Assembly (NCBI RefSeq): GCF_003172875.1
Contig: NZ_QGKM01000028.1
Coordinates: forward strand, 1-64,000
Origin: Leucothrix pacifica
GTDB taxonomy: Bacteria; Pseudomonadota; Gammaproteobacteria; Thiotrichales; Thiotrichaceae
DNA: 64,000 bases
Reading direction: 5' to 3'
The stretch's first letter is position 1; each line of letters begins with the position of its first letter. The notes under the pieces were generated by a model, which did not search any database, was not told the origin of the DNA, and saw only the letters and a list, made by a program, of their open reading frames with translations. Of the stretch, positions 8,436-17,610 are shown one piece after another. A program made the position numbers and the translations under genes.

Positions 8436-9731
8436 TTATGCGGCGGCTGTATCATCCAGTTTTACGCGGCGCTTGCCGGTGAGCAATTGCTGCATTAGGG
8501 CTTTTTTCTCTTGTTTGAGGTCGGCTAGTTGTTGTTCTAGTCGTTCGATTTCTTGATCAGCATTAGTAAACACAGAGGCAATTTTGTGTTGCTCTTCGAT
8601 TGGTGGAAGTAATATCTTAATTCTTGCTAACTCACCAAGGTAAACACCAGCTTGAGCTGTTGAGTTAGATTTTCTGACTAGAAGATGATTGAAATCGTTA
8701 GAACTGAAGAGCTGCATCAAGAATTGATTATCAGCCTTATTTGATACCCTTATTATTGCCACACTTCTTTGTAAGGTAAATTTTCTGTCCTCTGACACTA
8801 TGGCGACTCTTCCTAGAGTACCAACAACAGTAAGGAGTATATCTCCGCTACTTATCTCGTATTTGGAATGGATTTTCTTATAATCATTCCCACTAATGAA
8901 TGGCGCACCTTTAAAACTTATTTTGTGGCTCTTCGTTATATTTGCAGCTGATAGCATTGGAATGCCTGTTTCATACCTCTTATGAGTTCCATGCGTACCG
9001 TCTTTTATGAACTCAGTAATTTGTCCCAGCCTAACCTCTTCCCACTCCCCCTCAAACACCCGCCTCGAATCATCAAGCAGGCGCTTTTTACCCGTGAGCA
9101 GTTGTTGCATTAGCGCTTTTTTCTGCTGCTTGCTATTGTCGATTAGGCGCTCAGTGGTGTTAATCGCTTTATCCCAAGTGGATAGGATTTTGGCGATTTT
9201 GCGTTGTTCTGGGAGTGGGGGGTATGGAAAAATCAGACTATTAATATCTCCCAAATTGATTCTCGGAAGAAGACTAATAACCATCCTTATAAACTGGCGT
9301 TTGGCAATTGGATTATTTAGTAAATACGTATAAAAGTATCTATCTGCTTTTTCATCATCTAGCAAGATTTTAGCAACCGCAGCATTGCTATTGCACTCTC
9401 CTAATTCACCCTCATAAACTACAGCTTTTCCTAGTGCAGAGCCAATTTTTGAAAATAAAATCGTGTTACTTGTGACATACGATTTATTCAATACTTTGTG
9501 AACATCTTCTGATATGTATGAGACATTTTCCCAATCAATTATTCCTTCTTTAATCATTTCCGACTTGATAAAGGGAATCCCCTCACTAAGAAAAGTAATA
9601 AGCTTGGTGGATGAAAAGCTCCCGAAGTCTCGTATGGGTTTTAAATATATTTCGTGAAAGTCGATATATTTCCAGTCTTTAGGGATCTCTCCGATAAGCT
9701 TATGAGCTAGCACTAAATTTTTAGTTCCCAT
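8436..9731 (-). CDS. hsdS: type I restriction-modification specificity subunit
   Basis: This 431-aa protein has two target-recognition domains, each followed by a conserved coiled-coil region. The first half ends KKALMQQLLTGKKRLL and the second KKALMQQLLTGKRRVKL. The near-identical DNA behind these (about 8469-8518 and 9068-9130) is a direct repeat in which recombination could exchange or remove a recognition domain. TRD1 spans roughly residues 10-170 and TRD2 235-375; each should read half of a bipartite target. The ATG has an excellent GGAGGAG site and overlaps hsdM by 11 nt. The recognition sequence cannot be read from the protein. Confidence 0.95.
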   Translation of the reverse strand: MGTKNLVLAHKLIGEIPKDWKYIDFHEIYLKPIRDFGSFSSTKLITFLSEGIPFIKSEMIKEGIIDWENVSYISEDVHKVLNKSYVTSNTILFSKIGSALGKAVVYEGELGECNSNAAVAKILLDDEKADRYFYTYLLNNPIAKRQFIRMVISLLPRINLGDINSLIFPYPPLPEQRKIAKILSTWDKAINTTERLIDNSKQQKKALMQQLLTGKKRLLDDSRRVFEGEWEEVRLGQITEFIKDGTHGTHKRYETGIPMLSAANITKSHKISFKGAPFISGNDYKKIHSKYEISSGDILLTVVGTLGRVAIVSEDRKFTLQRSVAIIRVSNKADNQFLMQLFSSNDFNHLLVRKSNSTAQAGVYLGELARIKILLPPIEEQHKIASVFTNADQEIERLEQQLADLKQEKKALMQQLLTGKRRVKLDDTAAA

Positions 9732-11241
9732 AACCCAACTCCTCCAAATACCCCTTCATTTCTCCCTCAAGCGCTTCCAGCTCACTTTTTAGCTGCAATC
9801 GCTCGGTACGCACGGCGACTAAATCAATTTCCGCTTCTTCTTCAAAGGTATCCACATAGCGCGGGATATTGAGGTTAAAGTCGTTTTCGGTAATCTCATC
9901 GAGGCTGGCGAGGTAGGCGTATTTATCCACCGTCTCACGCGCTTGGTAGGTGTCGATGATTTTCTGGATATTCTCAGGGGTCAGCTGGTTTTGGTTTTTA
10001 CCCGATTTAAACTCACGGCTGGCATCAATAAACAACACGTTTTTATCGGTCTTGTGCTTTTTGAAAATCAAAATCGCCGCAGGGATGCCCGTGCCAAAAA
10101 AGAGTTTTTCAGGTAAGCCGATGACGGTGTCCAGCAAGTTTTCTTCGATCAGCTGCTTGCGGATTTTCCCTTCGGATGAGGCTCTAAACAACACGCCATG
10201 TGGCACCACCACGCCCATGCGGCCTGTGTCGGGTTTTAGGGTTTCGATCATGTGACTGATAAAGGCGTAGTCACCTTTGGTTTTGGGTGGCGTGCCGCGT
10301 CTAAAGCGCCCGTAAGGGTCAGCGCTGGCGTCTTCATGCCCCCATTTATCCAATGAAAACGGTGGGTTGGCGGTCACGATGTCAAAGTGCAATAAAGCGG
10401 TGCCGTCTTTTTCCAATAGCAAGGGGTTGCGAATGGTGTCGCCCCACTCAATGCGGTGGTTGTCTTCACCGTGCAGGAACATATTCATTTTGGCCAAGGC
10501 CCAGGTCGAGCCAATGGCTTCCTGCCCGTATAAAGCGTATTTTCTGGAGCCTGAATTTTTGCGCACCATCGCGCCACACTTCATCAACAACGACCCCGAA
10601 CCACAAGCGGGATCGCAAATTTCATCACCTTCAACAGGCTCTAAAATGGTGGCCAGTAAGTCCGAGACTTCCGGTGGCGTATAAAACTCACCGGCGGTTT
10701 TGCCGCTACTGGCGGCGAAGTGTTTGATCAGGTATTCATAAGCATTTCCGATAATGTCTAAGCTACCGACACGCTCAGAGCTTAAGTTGAGAATGTCTTT
10801 GCCAAAGTCTTCCAGCAGGTGACGCAGCAGTTCGTTTTTCTGCTTTTCCTGCCCTAAGCGGTCGGTGTTAAAACTAATGTCCTGAAACACGTTTTTCAGC
10901 TTGCTGCCGTTGGCTTCTTCAATGGCATGAAGCGCCTTGTCGATGCGCTCACCATTACCCGCTTCGTAACGCAGTTCATACAAATCCCAAAAGCTTGCAC
11001 CCTCAGGCAGTACAAAGCGCTGCTTTGACATCATGGCGTGAATCAGCTCAGGGTTTTCGCCGTACTGCGTGACCAGCTTGTTGTATTCGTCCCTATACAC
11101 ATCCGAGATGTATTTTAAGAACAACATGGTCAGGATAAAGTCTTTGTAGGTGTCCGCACTGATTACGCCGCGAAAGGTGTCGCAGGCTGCCCAGACGGCT
11201 TTGTTGATATCGTCCTGATTGATTTGAACAGTGTCGGTCAT
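9721..11241 (-). CDS. hsdM: type I restriction-modification DNA methyltransferase subunit
   Basis: HsdM methylates adenine in the target read by HsdS. The protein has the N-terminal helical domain (DINKAVWAACDTFRG), the SAM-binding FxGxG-equivalent DPACGSGSLL (about residue 212) and the catalytic NPPF (about residue 292). I start at the ATG at 11239-11241 (506 aa), where AGGA lies upstream and the sequence begins as in relatives. The frame is open 37 codons further, but that part is not protein-like. It is the first gene of the operon hsdM-hsdS-hsdR-ygjP-like. Confidence 0.96.
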   Translation of the reverse strand: MTDTVQINQDDINKAVWAACDTFRGVISADTYKDFILTMLFLKYISDVYRDEYNKLVTQYGENPELIHAMMSKQRFVLPEGASFWDLYELRYEAGNGERIDKALHAIEEANGSKLKNVFQDISFNTDRLGQEKQKNELLRHLLEDFGKDILNLSSERVGSLDIIGNAYEYLIKHFAASSGKTAGEFYTPPEVSDLLATILEPVEGDEICDPACGSGSLLMKCGAMVRKNSGSRKYALYGQEAIGSTWALAKMNMFLHGEDNHRIEWGDTIRNPLLLEKDGTALLHFDIVTANPPFSLDKWGHEDASADPYGRFRRGTPPKTKGDYAFISHMIETLKPDTGRMGVVVPHGVLFRASSEGKIRKQLIEENLLDTVIGLPEKLFFGTGIPAAILIFKKHKTDKNVLFIDASREFKSGKNQNQLTPENIQKIIDTYQARETVDKYAYLASLDEITENDFNLNIPRYVDTFEEEAEIDLVAVRTERLQLKSELEALEGEMKGYLEELGYGN

Positions 11242-11440
11242 TTGTTCTGATTCCTGTTGATGTTGACCCCGGTAGCCCATTAAATACCGCGAAGTAATGG
11301 GCAGTATCTGCCAGAAGTTGCAACTGGCATGTTTTGTTATCTTATACCACATCTACACTGAGTTAGCATTGCACTCTCTCAGCTAAACTGGCCTTTGGCA
11401 CCCCGTAACAGGCTTTGATAAAGCTACAGATACCGCTCAA

Positions 11441-11533
11441 TTACAACATCAAACTCATATAACCATCAGCCTGCACAAAGCCTGCTTACTCATAGATTCT
11501 TTTACCATGGCTTGAGGCATGAAGTTTAACCAT
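11441..11533 (-). pseudogene. remnant of a GNAT acetyltransferase 3' end
   Basis: A perfect AAGGAG (11540-11545) sits 6 nt before an ATG at 11531-11533. The frame reads LHASSHGKRIYE, a stop at 11486-11488, then AGFVQADGYMSLML and a second stop at 11441-11443. LHAS..G+.+YE.AGF...  ..M.L is the typical last stretch of GNAT N-acetyltransferases, so this is the surviving end of one, with a stop in place of a lysine-like codon. The rest of the 310-base gap between hsdM and the toxin gene (11242-11551) shows no other gene. Confidence 0.4.
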
Positions 11534-11551
11534 TGAAAACTCCTTAAACAT

Positions 11552-11962
11552 TCAACTCAAGCGCTCTAAAAACTCCTGAGGCAAAAGTGCAGGCACTGGT
11601 GACTGTTTAAAATCATTAATATTACGAGTCACTATAACGTCACACCCTGCTTTAGCAGCAATCGACGCAACGACTGCATCCTCAAAGTCCTTCATGGCAA
11701 GCTGGCGTGCATTTCGAAACACATCGCTTTCAGCATTCACTACCACAAAATGATCCAGTAGGAAGTCAATACCTTCATCCGCTTTCTGCTTATTGGTGTA
11801 GCGCGAAAGTAAATAATGAAGTGTGGTTACCGCACGTCCGGGAACAAGACCTTCACATTCTTTGTTTAGCGATTTACTAAGTGCAGCCGCGGAAGCAGCG
11901 TAGAAGGCTTCTCGCTGTTGCATCACATCAAGCAAAATATTCAGGTCAAAGAGTACTTTCAT
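11552..11962 (-). CDS. PIN-domain toxin (VapC-like)
   Basis: This 136-aa protein has the PIN pattern: D6 in VLFDLNILLDV, the mid acidic site in MKDFEDAVVAS, and TRNINDFK near the end. PIN toxins cleave RNA, often tRNA, to stop translation. The ATG overlaps the stop of the upstream antitoxin gene by 4 nt (ATGA), as usual for type II toxin-antitoxin pairs, and the antitoxin comes first. The subfamily resembles the PIN_3 group more than classical VapC. Confidence 0.85.
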   Translation of the reverse strand: MKVLFDLNILLDVMQQREAFYAASAAALSKSLNKECEGLVPGRAVTTLHYLLSRYTNKQKADEGIDFLLDHFVVVNAESDVFRNARQLAMKDFEDAVVASIAAKAGCDVIVTRNINDFKQSPVPALLPQEFLERLS

Positions 11963-12204
11963 TGATGCTTATCCAATAGATAATCGTGATATTCCTTTCG
12001 AGCCTCAGAGAGATCAATATTTTGCGGCAAAATACCCGTTATCGGCTGGAGTAGCGGTGAAATTTCAGCGTTACTTTGTCGCCGTAAGCTCGCTAGCTGA
12101 CGGCGAATTAACTCTGTTACCGTTAGTTTATGATCAAACGCAAATTGCTTTAGAAATTGAAGATCATCTTGCGACAATCGCACTGTGAGTTTTTGTGTTT
12201 CCAT
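11959..12204 (-). CDS. antitoxin of the adjacent PIN toxin
   Basis: This 81-aa protein has a beta strand and two helices typical of ribbon-helix-helix repressors (KLTVRLSQDDLQFLKQFA, then KLTVTELIRRQLASL), followed by a toxin-binding tail ending in YHDYLLDKHQ. It resembles the DUF6364 antitoxin group. It should bind its own promoter and the toxin. The 76-bp gap to the SulP gene contains AT-rich sequence that probably holds the autoregulated promoter. Confidence 0.8.
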   Translation of the reverse strand: METQKLTVRLSQDDLQFLKQFAFDHKLTVTELIRRQLASLRRQSNAEISPLLQPITGILPQNIDLSEARKEYHDYLLDKHQ

Positions 12205-12280
12205 AGCTAAACGCTCTCTGTACAGCTTGGTTTTAATTATTGTACGGCATTTATATAGAAAAGCAATTTCGGAAGGTCAC

Positions 12281-13957
12281 CTACCCCTGCTCCAAAAAAC
12301 CCAATGCCGCTTCCAGCGCTGCCGTGCGTACAGCATAAGTATTGGCCTCTGGCACCAAATCAATCACATGAAACTTCTCTAACTGCTGACGCGTCTGCTC
12401 ATTCGGGCATAATAAAAGCACTTCACAGTTCACTTCTTGCGCATCCTTGATGGCATTTTCCAGCGCCAGCCCAACGGTCACATCAATCATGGGCACATCG
12501 GTCAAATCAAGCACCATCACTTCATAATCCGCGATGCGGCGATGCTGGCGGGAAATCGCCTTAGACACACTAAAAATCATCGGGCCAGACAGGTAGAAAA
12601 ACAGCAGCTTGCCCTTTGCCCGATCCAGTAAGGCGCGCTCATCTTCAGATAGCGGCACAATATTGCCATCCGCATCACTGATCGCCCGCACCTGACGCAC
12701 ATGCTCACGGCTCAGGCGTTCGATAATAATAATATTCGAGATAAATACGCCCAGCCCAACGGCCACAATCAGGTCAACAAACACTGTCAGCAGCATAACG
12801 CCATACATAATCGCCATCGCCGGTACGCTGACTTTATGCGCGCGTTGGATAAAGCTCCAATCCAGAATATTAATCCCGACATAAACGGCAATGCCCGCCA
12901 ATACTGCCATCGGAATGGGTTCGGTCAAACCACCGGCTACCAGTACTACCAAAGCCAGCACCAGCGCACGCACCATGCCCGATGCCGGCGAGCGCGCACC
13001 GACCTGAATATTTGTGACGGTTCCCATGGTTGCACCAGCCCCCGGCAATGCACCAAACAATCCGGAGATCATATTGGCAAAGCCCTGCCCGCGCAGTTCT
13101 TTATCCGAGTCGTGTTCTTTTCGGGTGAGTGAGTCACCGATAACGGCCGTGAGCAAGGTATCAATACAGCCTAAGGTGCCCAGCACCAGCGCATCAATCA
13201 CCATCTCGGTGAAGATTTCTAAATTAAAATGCGGGATGACCAAGGATGGTAAACCCGCCGGAATTTCACCGATGCGGCGAATGCTGTCGCTGCTAAAAAA
13301 GAGGACTGACACTAAAGTCACCACCAGCAGTGCGACCAATTGCGCGGGCACGTACTTGCGAAGTTTCTTGGGGAATAAGAACAGAATCGCCAGCGTGAGC
13401 GCACCCAGTAGCAGCTCATTTGGTTTCATATTGGCGATGGTATTGGGCAGCTCGGTCAGTGTGCCCATCACGCCTCCGGGTGGTGCAGCGTGACCCAGCA
13501 GCGGTGATATTTGCAATAAAATCAGAATGATACCGATTCCCGACATAAAGCCAGAGATCACACTATAGGGCATTAAGGTGATGTATTTACCGAGCTTAAG
13601 TGTGCCCAGTAAGACCTGAAACGCGCCGGCCATCATCACCACCGTAAACGAGATGGCGATGCCGGATTCGGGGTATTTGGCGACCATGCCGGTCAATACG
13701 GCGGTCATAATGACGGTCATGGGGCCGGTTGGTTCAGAGATCAGGGTCGTCGAGCCACCGAAAAAGGCAGCAAAAAAGCCCACCAAAATCGCGCCCCAAA
13801 GCCCGGCTTCAGCGCCCGCGCCGGAGGCCACACCAAAGGCCAGAGCCAATGGCAGAGAGATAACCGCCGTGGTCACTCCGCCAAAGATGTCACCCTTCAG
13901 ATTAAAATCGTCAAAACGGTTTCCAAACAAACCTAAGCCCTCGTCAAAAAGTTTCAC
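12281..13957 (-). CDS. SulP/SLC26 family anion transporter
   Basis: This 558-aa inner-membrane protein has the SulP layout: an N-terminal LKGDIFGGVTTAVISLPLALAFG, about 12-14 hydrophobic segments, and a cytoplasmic C-terminal STAS domain (about residues 440-545, with MVLDLTDVPMIDVT around the conserved loop). Relatives carry sulfate, bicarbonate or other anions; the substrate cannot be decided from the sequence. The start is the GTG at 13955-13957, without a clear Shine-Dalgarno. It faces no obvious partner: a toxin-antitoxin pair lies downstream and a pseudogene upstream. Confidence 0.92.
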   Translation of the reverse strand: MKLFDEGLGLFGNRFDDFNLKGDIFGGVTTAVISLPLALAFGVASGAGAEAGLWGAILVGFFAAFFGGSTTLISEPTGPMTVIMTAVLTGMVAKYPESGIAISFTVVMMAGAFQVLLGTLKLGKYITLMPYSVISGFMSGIGIILILLQISPLLGHAAPPGGVMGTLTELPNTIANMKPNELLLGALTLAILFLFPKKLRKYVPAQLVALLVVTLVSVLFFSSDSIRRIGEIPAGLPSLVIPHFNLEIFTEMVIDALVLGTLGCIDTLLTAVIGDSLTRKEHDSDKELRGQGFANMISGLFGALPGAGATMGTVTNIQVGARSPASGMVRALVLALVVLVAGGLTEPIPMAVLAGIAVYVGINILDWSFIQRAHKVSVPAMAIMYGVMLLTVFVDLIVAVGLGVFISNIIIIERLSREHVRQVRAISDADGNIVPLSEDERALLDRAKGKLLFFYLSGPMIFSVSKAISRQHRRIADYEVMVLDLTDVPMIDVTVGLALENAIKDAQEVNCEVLLLCPNEQTRQQLEKFHVIDLVPEANTYAVRTAALEAALGFLEQG

Positions 13958-14005
13958 AACTGTAACGAATGATACTTTGTTTTGTCCAATACCCTAAGGC
14001 GTAAC

Positions 14006-14342
14006 TTAATGCATCGATGCCGACTGAATGTAGTCTTTCGGACTTTGCCCTGTTTTCTTTTTAAACAAACGCGAAAAATACTGCGGATATTCAAAGCCCA
14101 AGTGATAAGCCGTCTGAGAAACCGAGGCATTCGGTGCCAGCAAAAGGTGCTTTGCCTCTTCGACCAAATACAGGTTGATCTGATCGATTGCCGTTTTACC
14201 GGTTGCCGCTTTCAAAGTAATCATTGAGCACGTCTTTAAAACGGGTACCGCTATTGGCACCGGTGATGACAAATACTTTTCCGTCAAGAGAACCAATACG
14301 CTCTGGTGTCCAGCCCTGCTTTCCAAATGTGTTATCAGCCAT
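14006..14342 (-). pseudogene. chimeric remnant: 5' end of an SDR gene joined to a broken AraC regulator
   Basis: From the ATG at 14340-14342 the minus strand reads the start of a short-chain dehydrogenase, with the Rossmann entry GKVFVITGANSG. At about 14243-14248 it switches in frame to RFKDVLNDYFE, the linker of an AraC-type regulator. It then has lost roughly 25-30 residues and the frame, and continues as ATGKTAIDQINLYLVEEAKH with a complete second helix-turn-helix (FEYPQYFSRLFKKKTGQSP) to the TAA at 14006-14008. So two deletions have fused and broken two neighbouring genes. A short product from an internal start is possible but unlikely to function. Confidence 0.7.
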
Positions 14343-14492
14343 TGTTTAAATCCTTCATGTGTAAATTATTGATGTGACTAATATAGAGGACGAAGGCCAT
14401 AATGCCGTTAAACATTTTGGGTAAAGACGTATACATTTCGGTAAAATCTCCCAATAATAAACTCATCTAAAAAATGATAAATATTCCGTACT

Positions 14493-17135
14493 ATGTCGAC
14501 CCAAAAAAATGCAGAACAACAACGCTTAAACGAACACTACTCCGATAAGAAAAAATGGTTGGAATGGGGCCCTTACCTCAGCGAGCGTCAATGGGGCACA
14601 GTGCGCGAGGACTACAGTGCCGGCGGTGATGCATGGGATTATTTTCCGCACGAACACGCCCGCAGCCGCACCTATCGCTGGGGTGAAGATGGCATCGCGG
14701 GGATTTCAGATCGTCACTGTGCGGTTTGTTTTGCGGTCACTTTATGGAATGGCAATGACCCTTATCTAAAAGAACGTCTCTACGGTTTAACGGGGCCGCA
14801 GGGCAACCACGGCGAGGACTGCAAAGAGCTGTACTACTATCTGGACAGCACGCCAACGCACTCCTATATGAAAAACCTGTACAAATACCCGCAGCAGGCT
14901 TACCCCTACCAGGATTTACTGGAGACCAATCAAAAACGCAACCGACAAGAGCTTGAGTACGAAATACTTGATACCGGTGTGTTTGATGACAATCGCTATT
15001 TCGATGTGTTTACCGAATACGCCAAGGCGGATGAAGAAGACATTCTGGTCAAGATCACGGTACACAACCGGGGACCGGAAGCGGCTAACATTACCGTCCT
15101 CCCTACCCTGTGGCTACGCAATTTATGGCGCTTTGGGCAGACTGAGCGTGCTCACAATATTACCAAACATACTGAGGCTGATGGCTTCGGTACAGTAAAG
15201 CTCACACATCCAAAACTCGGCGACTACTATCTGGCCTTCGACAAACCAGACCAGTGGATGTTCACCGAAAACGAAACCAACACTGACAAGTTGTATGGCC
15301 AACCCAATAAAACGCCATATGTTAAAGATTTGTTCCACGACGCCGTCGTGGGCAATGACTTCAGCCTGACACAAGCAGCTTCTCAGGGTTCGAAATTTGC
15401 CCCGATGTTTCAACAAAGCATCGACAGCCAGGGCCATATTGAAATCCGTTTACGCTTCTCAAAGCAGCACTACACGGCAACACCACTAACCGACGAGTTT
15501 GATGCCATCTTTGCATTAAGACAGCAAGAAGCCGATGACTTCTACGCGCCATTTTGTGAGAAACAACAAGGCGAGGACGCCGCCAATATTCAACGCCAAG
15601 CCTTTGCCGGTATGCTGTGGTCTAAGCAGTATTACAACATCGATATGGAGTCTTGGATAAAAGGCGACCCCGGATTAACGCCTCCGCCTGAAGCAAGAAA
15701 AAAGGGACGCAATAAAGACTGGATGACCCTCAATAATGAAGACATCATCTCGATGCCGGACAAGTGGGAATACCCTTGGTATGCGGTGTGGGACCTGGCG
15801 TTTCATACCTTACCGCTGGCCATGATTGATCCTGAGTTTGCTAAGAACCAGCTGATTATGGTGTTGCATGAATGGTATATGGCACCCAATGGACAGATTC
15901 CCGCGTATGAGTGGCACTTTTCCGATGTGAACCCACCGGTACATGCGTGGGCGGCTTACAAGGTTTATGAGATTGATAAGCAGAAGACAGGCAAAGGTGA
16001 TATCACCTTTTTAAAGCGCGTCTTTAATAAGCTGTCACTGAACTTTACCTGGTGGGTAAACCAAAAAGACCGCAGTAATAACAATGTGTTTGAAGGCGGC
16101 TTTTTAGGCTTAGATAACATTGGTGTGTTTGACCGCAGCAAGGAGATTCCGGGTGGTGGCCACTTAGAGCAAGCTGACGGCACGGCATGGATGGCCATGT
16201 TTTCACTGAATATGTTACAGATCGCCTTAGAGATTTCCACCGAAGACAATGCCTATGAGGACATGTGTACCAAGTACTTCGAGCACTTCGTGTATATCTC
16301 AGAATCGCTCAATAAAATGGGGCATGACTGGGTCGGTAACTGGGATGAAAGCGAAGGCTTTTTCTATGACATTCTGGCTTTACCAAAAGAGCAATACATT
16401 CCGATCAAAGTCAGATCCTTAGTAGGCTTAATGACACTGAACTCGGTGTTAGTGCTGGAACGCGAGAAGTTAGACAACGTTAAAAGCTTTTACAGCAAGT
16501 TAAAGTGGTTCTTTAATTACCGTCGAAAGCACAATAAATACCGCGTCATTGAAGAACTCAAAGACGATGGCGACTTACTGCTGTCACTGGTACCAAAGCA
16601 GCGGCTCAAAAAACTGCTAGGCGCGTTACTGGATGAGAATGAATTCCTCAGTGATTACGGCATTCGCTCCTTGTCGAAAAAACACAGTGAGCCTTACAAC
16701 ATACACATAGAAGGTCAGCACTTCTCGGTGCAATACGATCCGGCAGAGTCCACCACCAATCTGTTCGGAGGCAATTCCAACTGGCGCGGGCCGATCTGGA
16801 TTCCCATGAACTTTCTGTTTGTGCAGTCGCTGATGGAATACCACAAATACTATGGTGATGAGTTCACCATCGACTGCGCTATTAATGAAGAAAGGAACAT
16901 CAACCTCAAAGAAGTCAGCGACGACATCAACCAGCGCTTAGTGGCGATGTTTAGGAAAGATGCCGATGGCAACCGCCCGATTCATGCACTTCACAAAGAC
17001 ACCTACAGCGATGAGCACTTTGAAGATTTAATCCTGTTTTATGAGTATTTTCATGGTGATAATGGCCGTGGAGTTGGCGCGACGCATCAAACCGGCTGGA
17101 CCGGGTGTGTGGCGTATTTGTTGGATGGGGATTAG
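14493..17135 (+). CDS. GH63-type glucosidase (MGH1/YgjK-like)
   Basis: This 880-aa protein has the GH63 / MGH1-like (alpha/alpha)6 glycosidase layout. The N-terminal part carries WLEWGPYLSERQWGTVREDY, a pattern characteristic of bacterial members annotated as glucosidase. The barrel includes KWEYPWYAVWDLAFHTL, GQIPAYEWHFSDVNPP (with the candidate acid Asp) and NSNWRGPIWIPMNF near the end. Bacterial GH63 enzymes hydrolyse alpha-glucosidic or mannosylglycerate-like substrates; which one is not visible here. There is no signal peptide, so it is cytoplasmic. The ATG at 14493 lacks a strong ribosome site. It may belong with osmolyte or storage-sugar turnover, as a glgX lies elsewhere in the window. 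Confidence 0.85.
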   Translation: MSTQKNAEQQRLNEHYSDKKKWLEWGPYLSERQWGTVREDYSAGGDAWDYFPHEHARSRTYRWGEDGIAGISDRHCAVCFAVTLWNGNDPYLKERLYGLTGPQGNHGEDCKELYYYLDSTPTHSYMKNLYKYPQQAYPYQDLLETNQKRNRQELEYEILDTGVFDDNRYFDVFTEYAKADEEDILVKITVHNRGPEAANITVLPTLWLRNLWRFGQTERAHNITKHTEADGFGTVKLTHPKLGDYYLAFDKPDQWMFTENETNTDKLYGQPNKTPYVKDLFHDAVVGNDFSLTQAASQGSKFAPMFQQSIDSQGHIEIRLRFSKQHYTATPLTDEFDAIFALRQQEADDFYAPFCEKQQGEDAANIQRQAFAGMLWSKQYYNIDMESWIKGDPGLTPPPEARKKGRNKDWMTLNNEDIISMPDKWEYPWYAVWDLAFHTLPLAMIDPEFAKNQLIMVLHEWYMAPNGQIPAYEWHFSDVNPPVHAWAAYKVYEIDKQKTGKGDITFLKRVFNKLSLNFTWWVNQKDRSNNNVFEGGFLGLDNIGVFDRSKEIPGGGHLEQADGTAWMAMFSLNMLQIALEISTEDNAYEDMCTKYFEHFVYISESLNKMGHDWVGNWDESEGFFYDILALPKEQYIPIKVRSLVGLMTLNSVLVLEREKLDNVKSFYSKLKWFFNYRRKHNKYRVIEELKDDGDLLLSLVPKQRLKKLLGALLDENEFLSDYGIRSLSKKHSEPYNIHIEGQHFSVQYDPAESTTNLFGGNSNWRGPIWIPMNFLFVQSLMEYHKYYGDEFTIDCAINEERNINLKEVSDDINQRLVAMFRKDADGNRPIHALHKDTYSDEHFEDLILFYEYFHGDNGRGVGATHQTGWTGCVAYLLDGD

Positions 17136-17137
17136 TG

Positions 17138-17306
17138 TCAGTGAGCGGGTTTCCGATGAAACTCTGTCAGCGAGAGTGTATTCCCATCCGGATCCTTAAA
17201 CCATGCAATCTGCGAACCATCGGGCGTGACGCTTCTCGTAAAAATCCCTTGATTCATCTGGCTTACTCGTCCCAACAAATCCAATTACTTTCGAAGTACT
17301 TAACAT
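17138..17306 (-). pseudogene. VOC (glyoxalase-fold) gene with internal deletion
   Basis: The minus strand has an excellent AAGGAGG 7 nt before the ATG at 17304-17306. The frame reads MLSTSKVIGFVGTSKPDESR followed by DFYEK, the first strand and helix of a vicinal-oxygen-chelate protein, then runs into a TAA. In another frame the sequence resumes as VTPDGSQIAWFKDPDGNTLS, the metal-ligand glutamate following (LTEF), and ends with TGA at 17138-17140. The central 50-70 residues are gone, so an out-of-frame deletion has killed the gene. Confidence 0.75.
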
Positions 17307-17610
17307 GGTGTGCCCTCCTTTGGGACAAGTGATGCTCAACGCATCGCGTTAGGCGCGAGTCCAACTTACACTTTAACACTCACAGCCTCCTCGTTAAATG
17401 CTCGCCTTCATCCCATTAGCGCTCTACATCCTTTTTGCTAACTTTCATATAAACCACCTTTAAGTGTCTGGTTAATTAACACTTAAAGTGTGGCTTATTT
17501 ATAGAAAATTTTTTGGAATCAGGTAGCTACCGTGTTAGCGGTTTAGTTCAACGGTTGAGTTCACCTGCATTTTGGAGCAGAGCGGAAAAATGTCAGGTGA
17601 AACGATTTGT
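17307..17610. other. gene-free stretch with two inverted repeats
   Basis: No coding region is visible. CCACCTTTAAGTGT (17454-17467) pairs almost perfectly with ACACTTAAAGTGTGG (17479-17493), followed by a T-rich run on the plus strand. TTCACCTGCATTTT (17560-17573) pairs with AAAATGTCAGGTGAA (17587-17601) with one bulged base. The second hairpin ends about 9 nt before the group II intron and is probably its target hairpin. The left part is the promoter side of the VOC pseudogene. Confidence 0.6.

Noticed and set aside
10353..10727. Plus-strand open frames antisense to hsdM and similar long antisense frames elsewhere (for example 5344-5796, 13014-13493)
   Set aside because: They mirror the codon pattern of the genuine genes on the opposite strand and have no ribosome sites or recognisable domains.
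11242..11352. 37-codon upstream extension of hsdM
   Set aside because: The ATG at 11241 has a Shine-Dalgarno and matches the normal HsdM start; the extension has no protein character.
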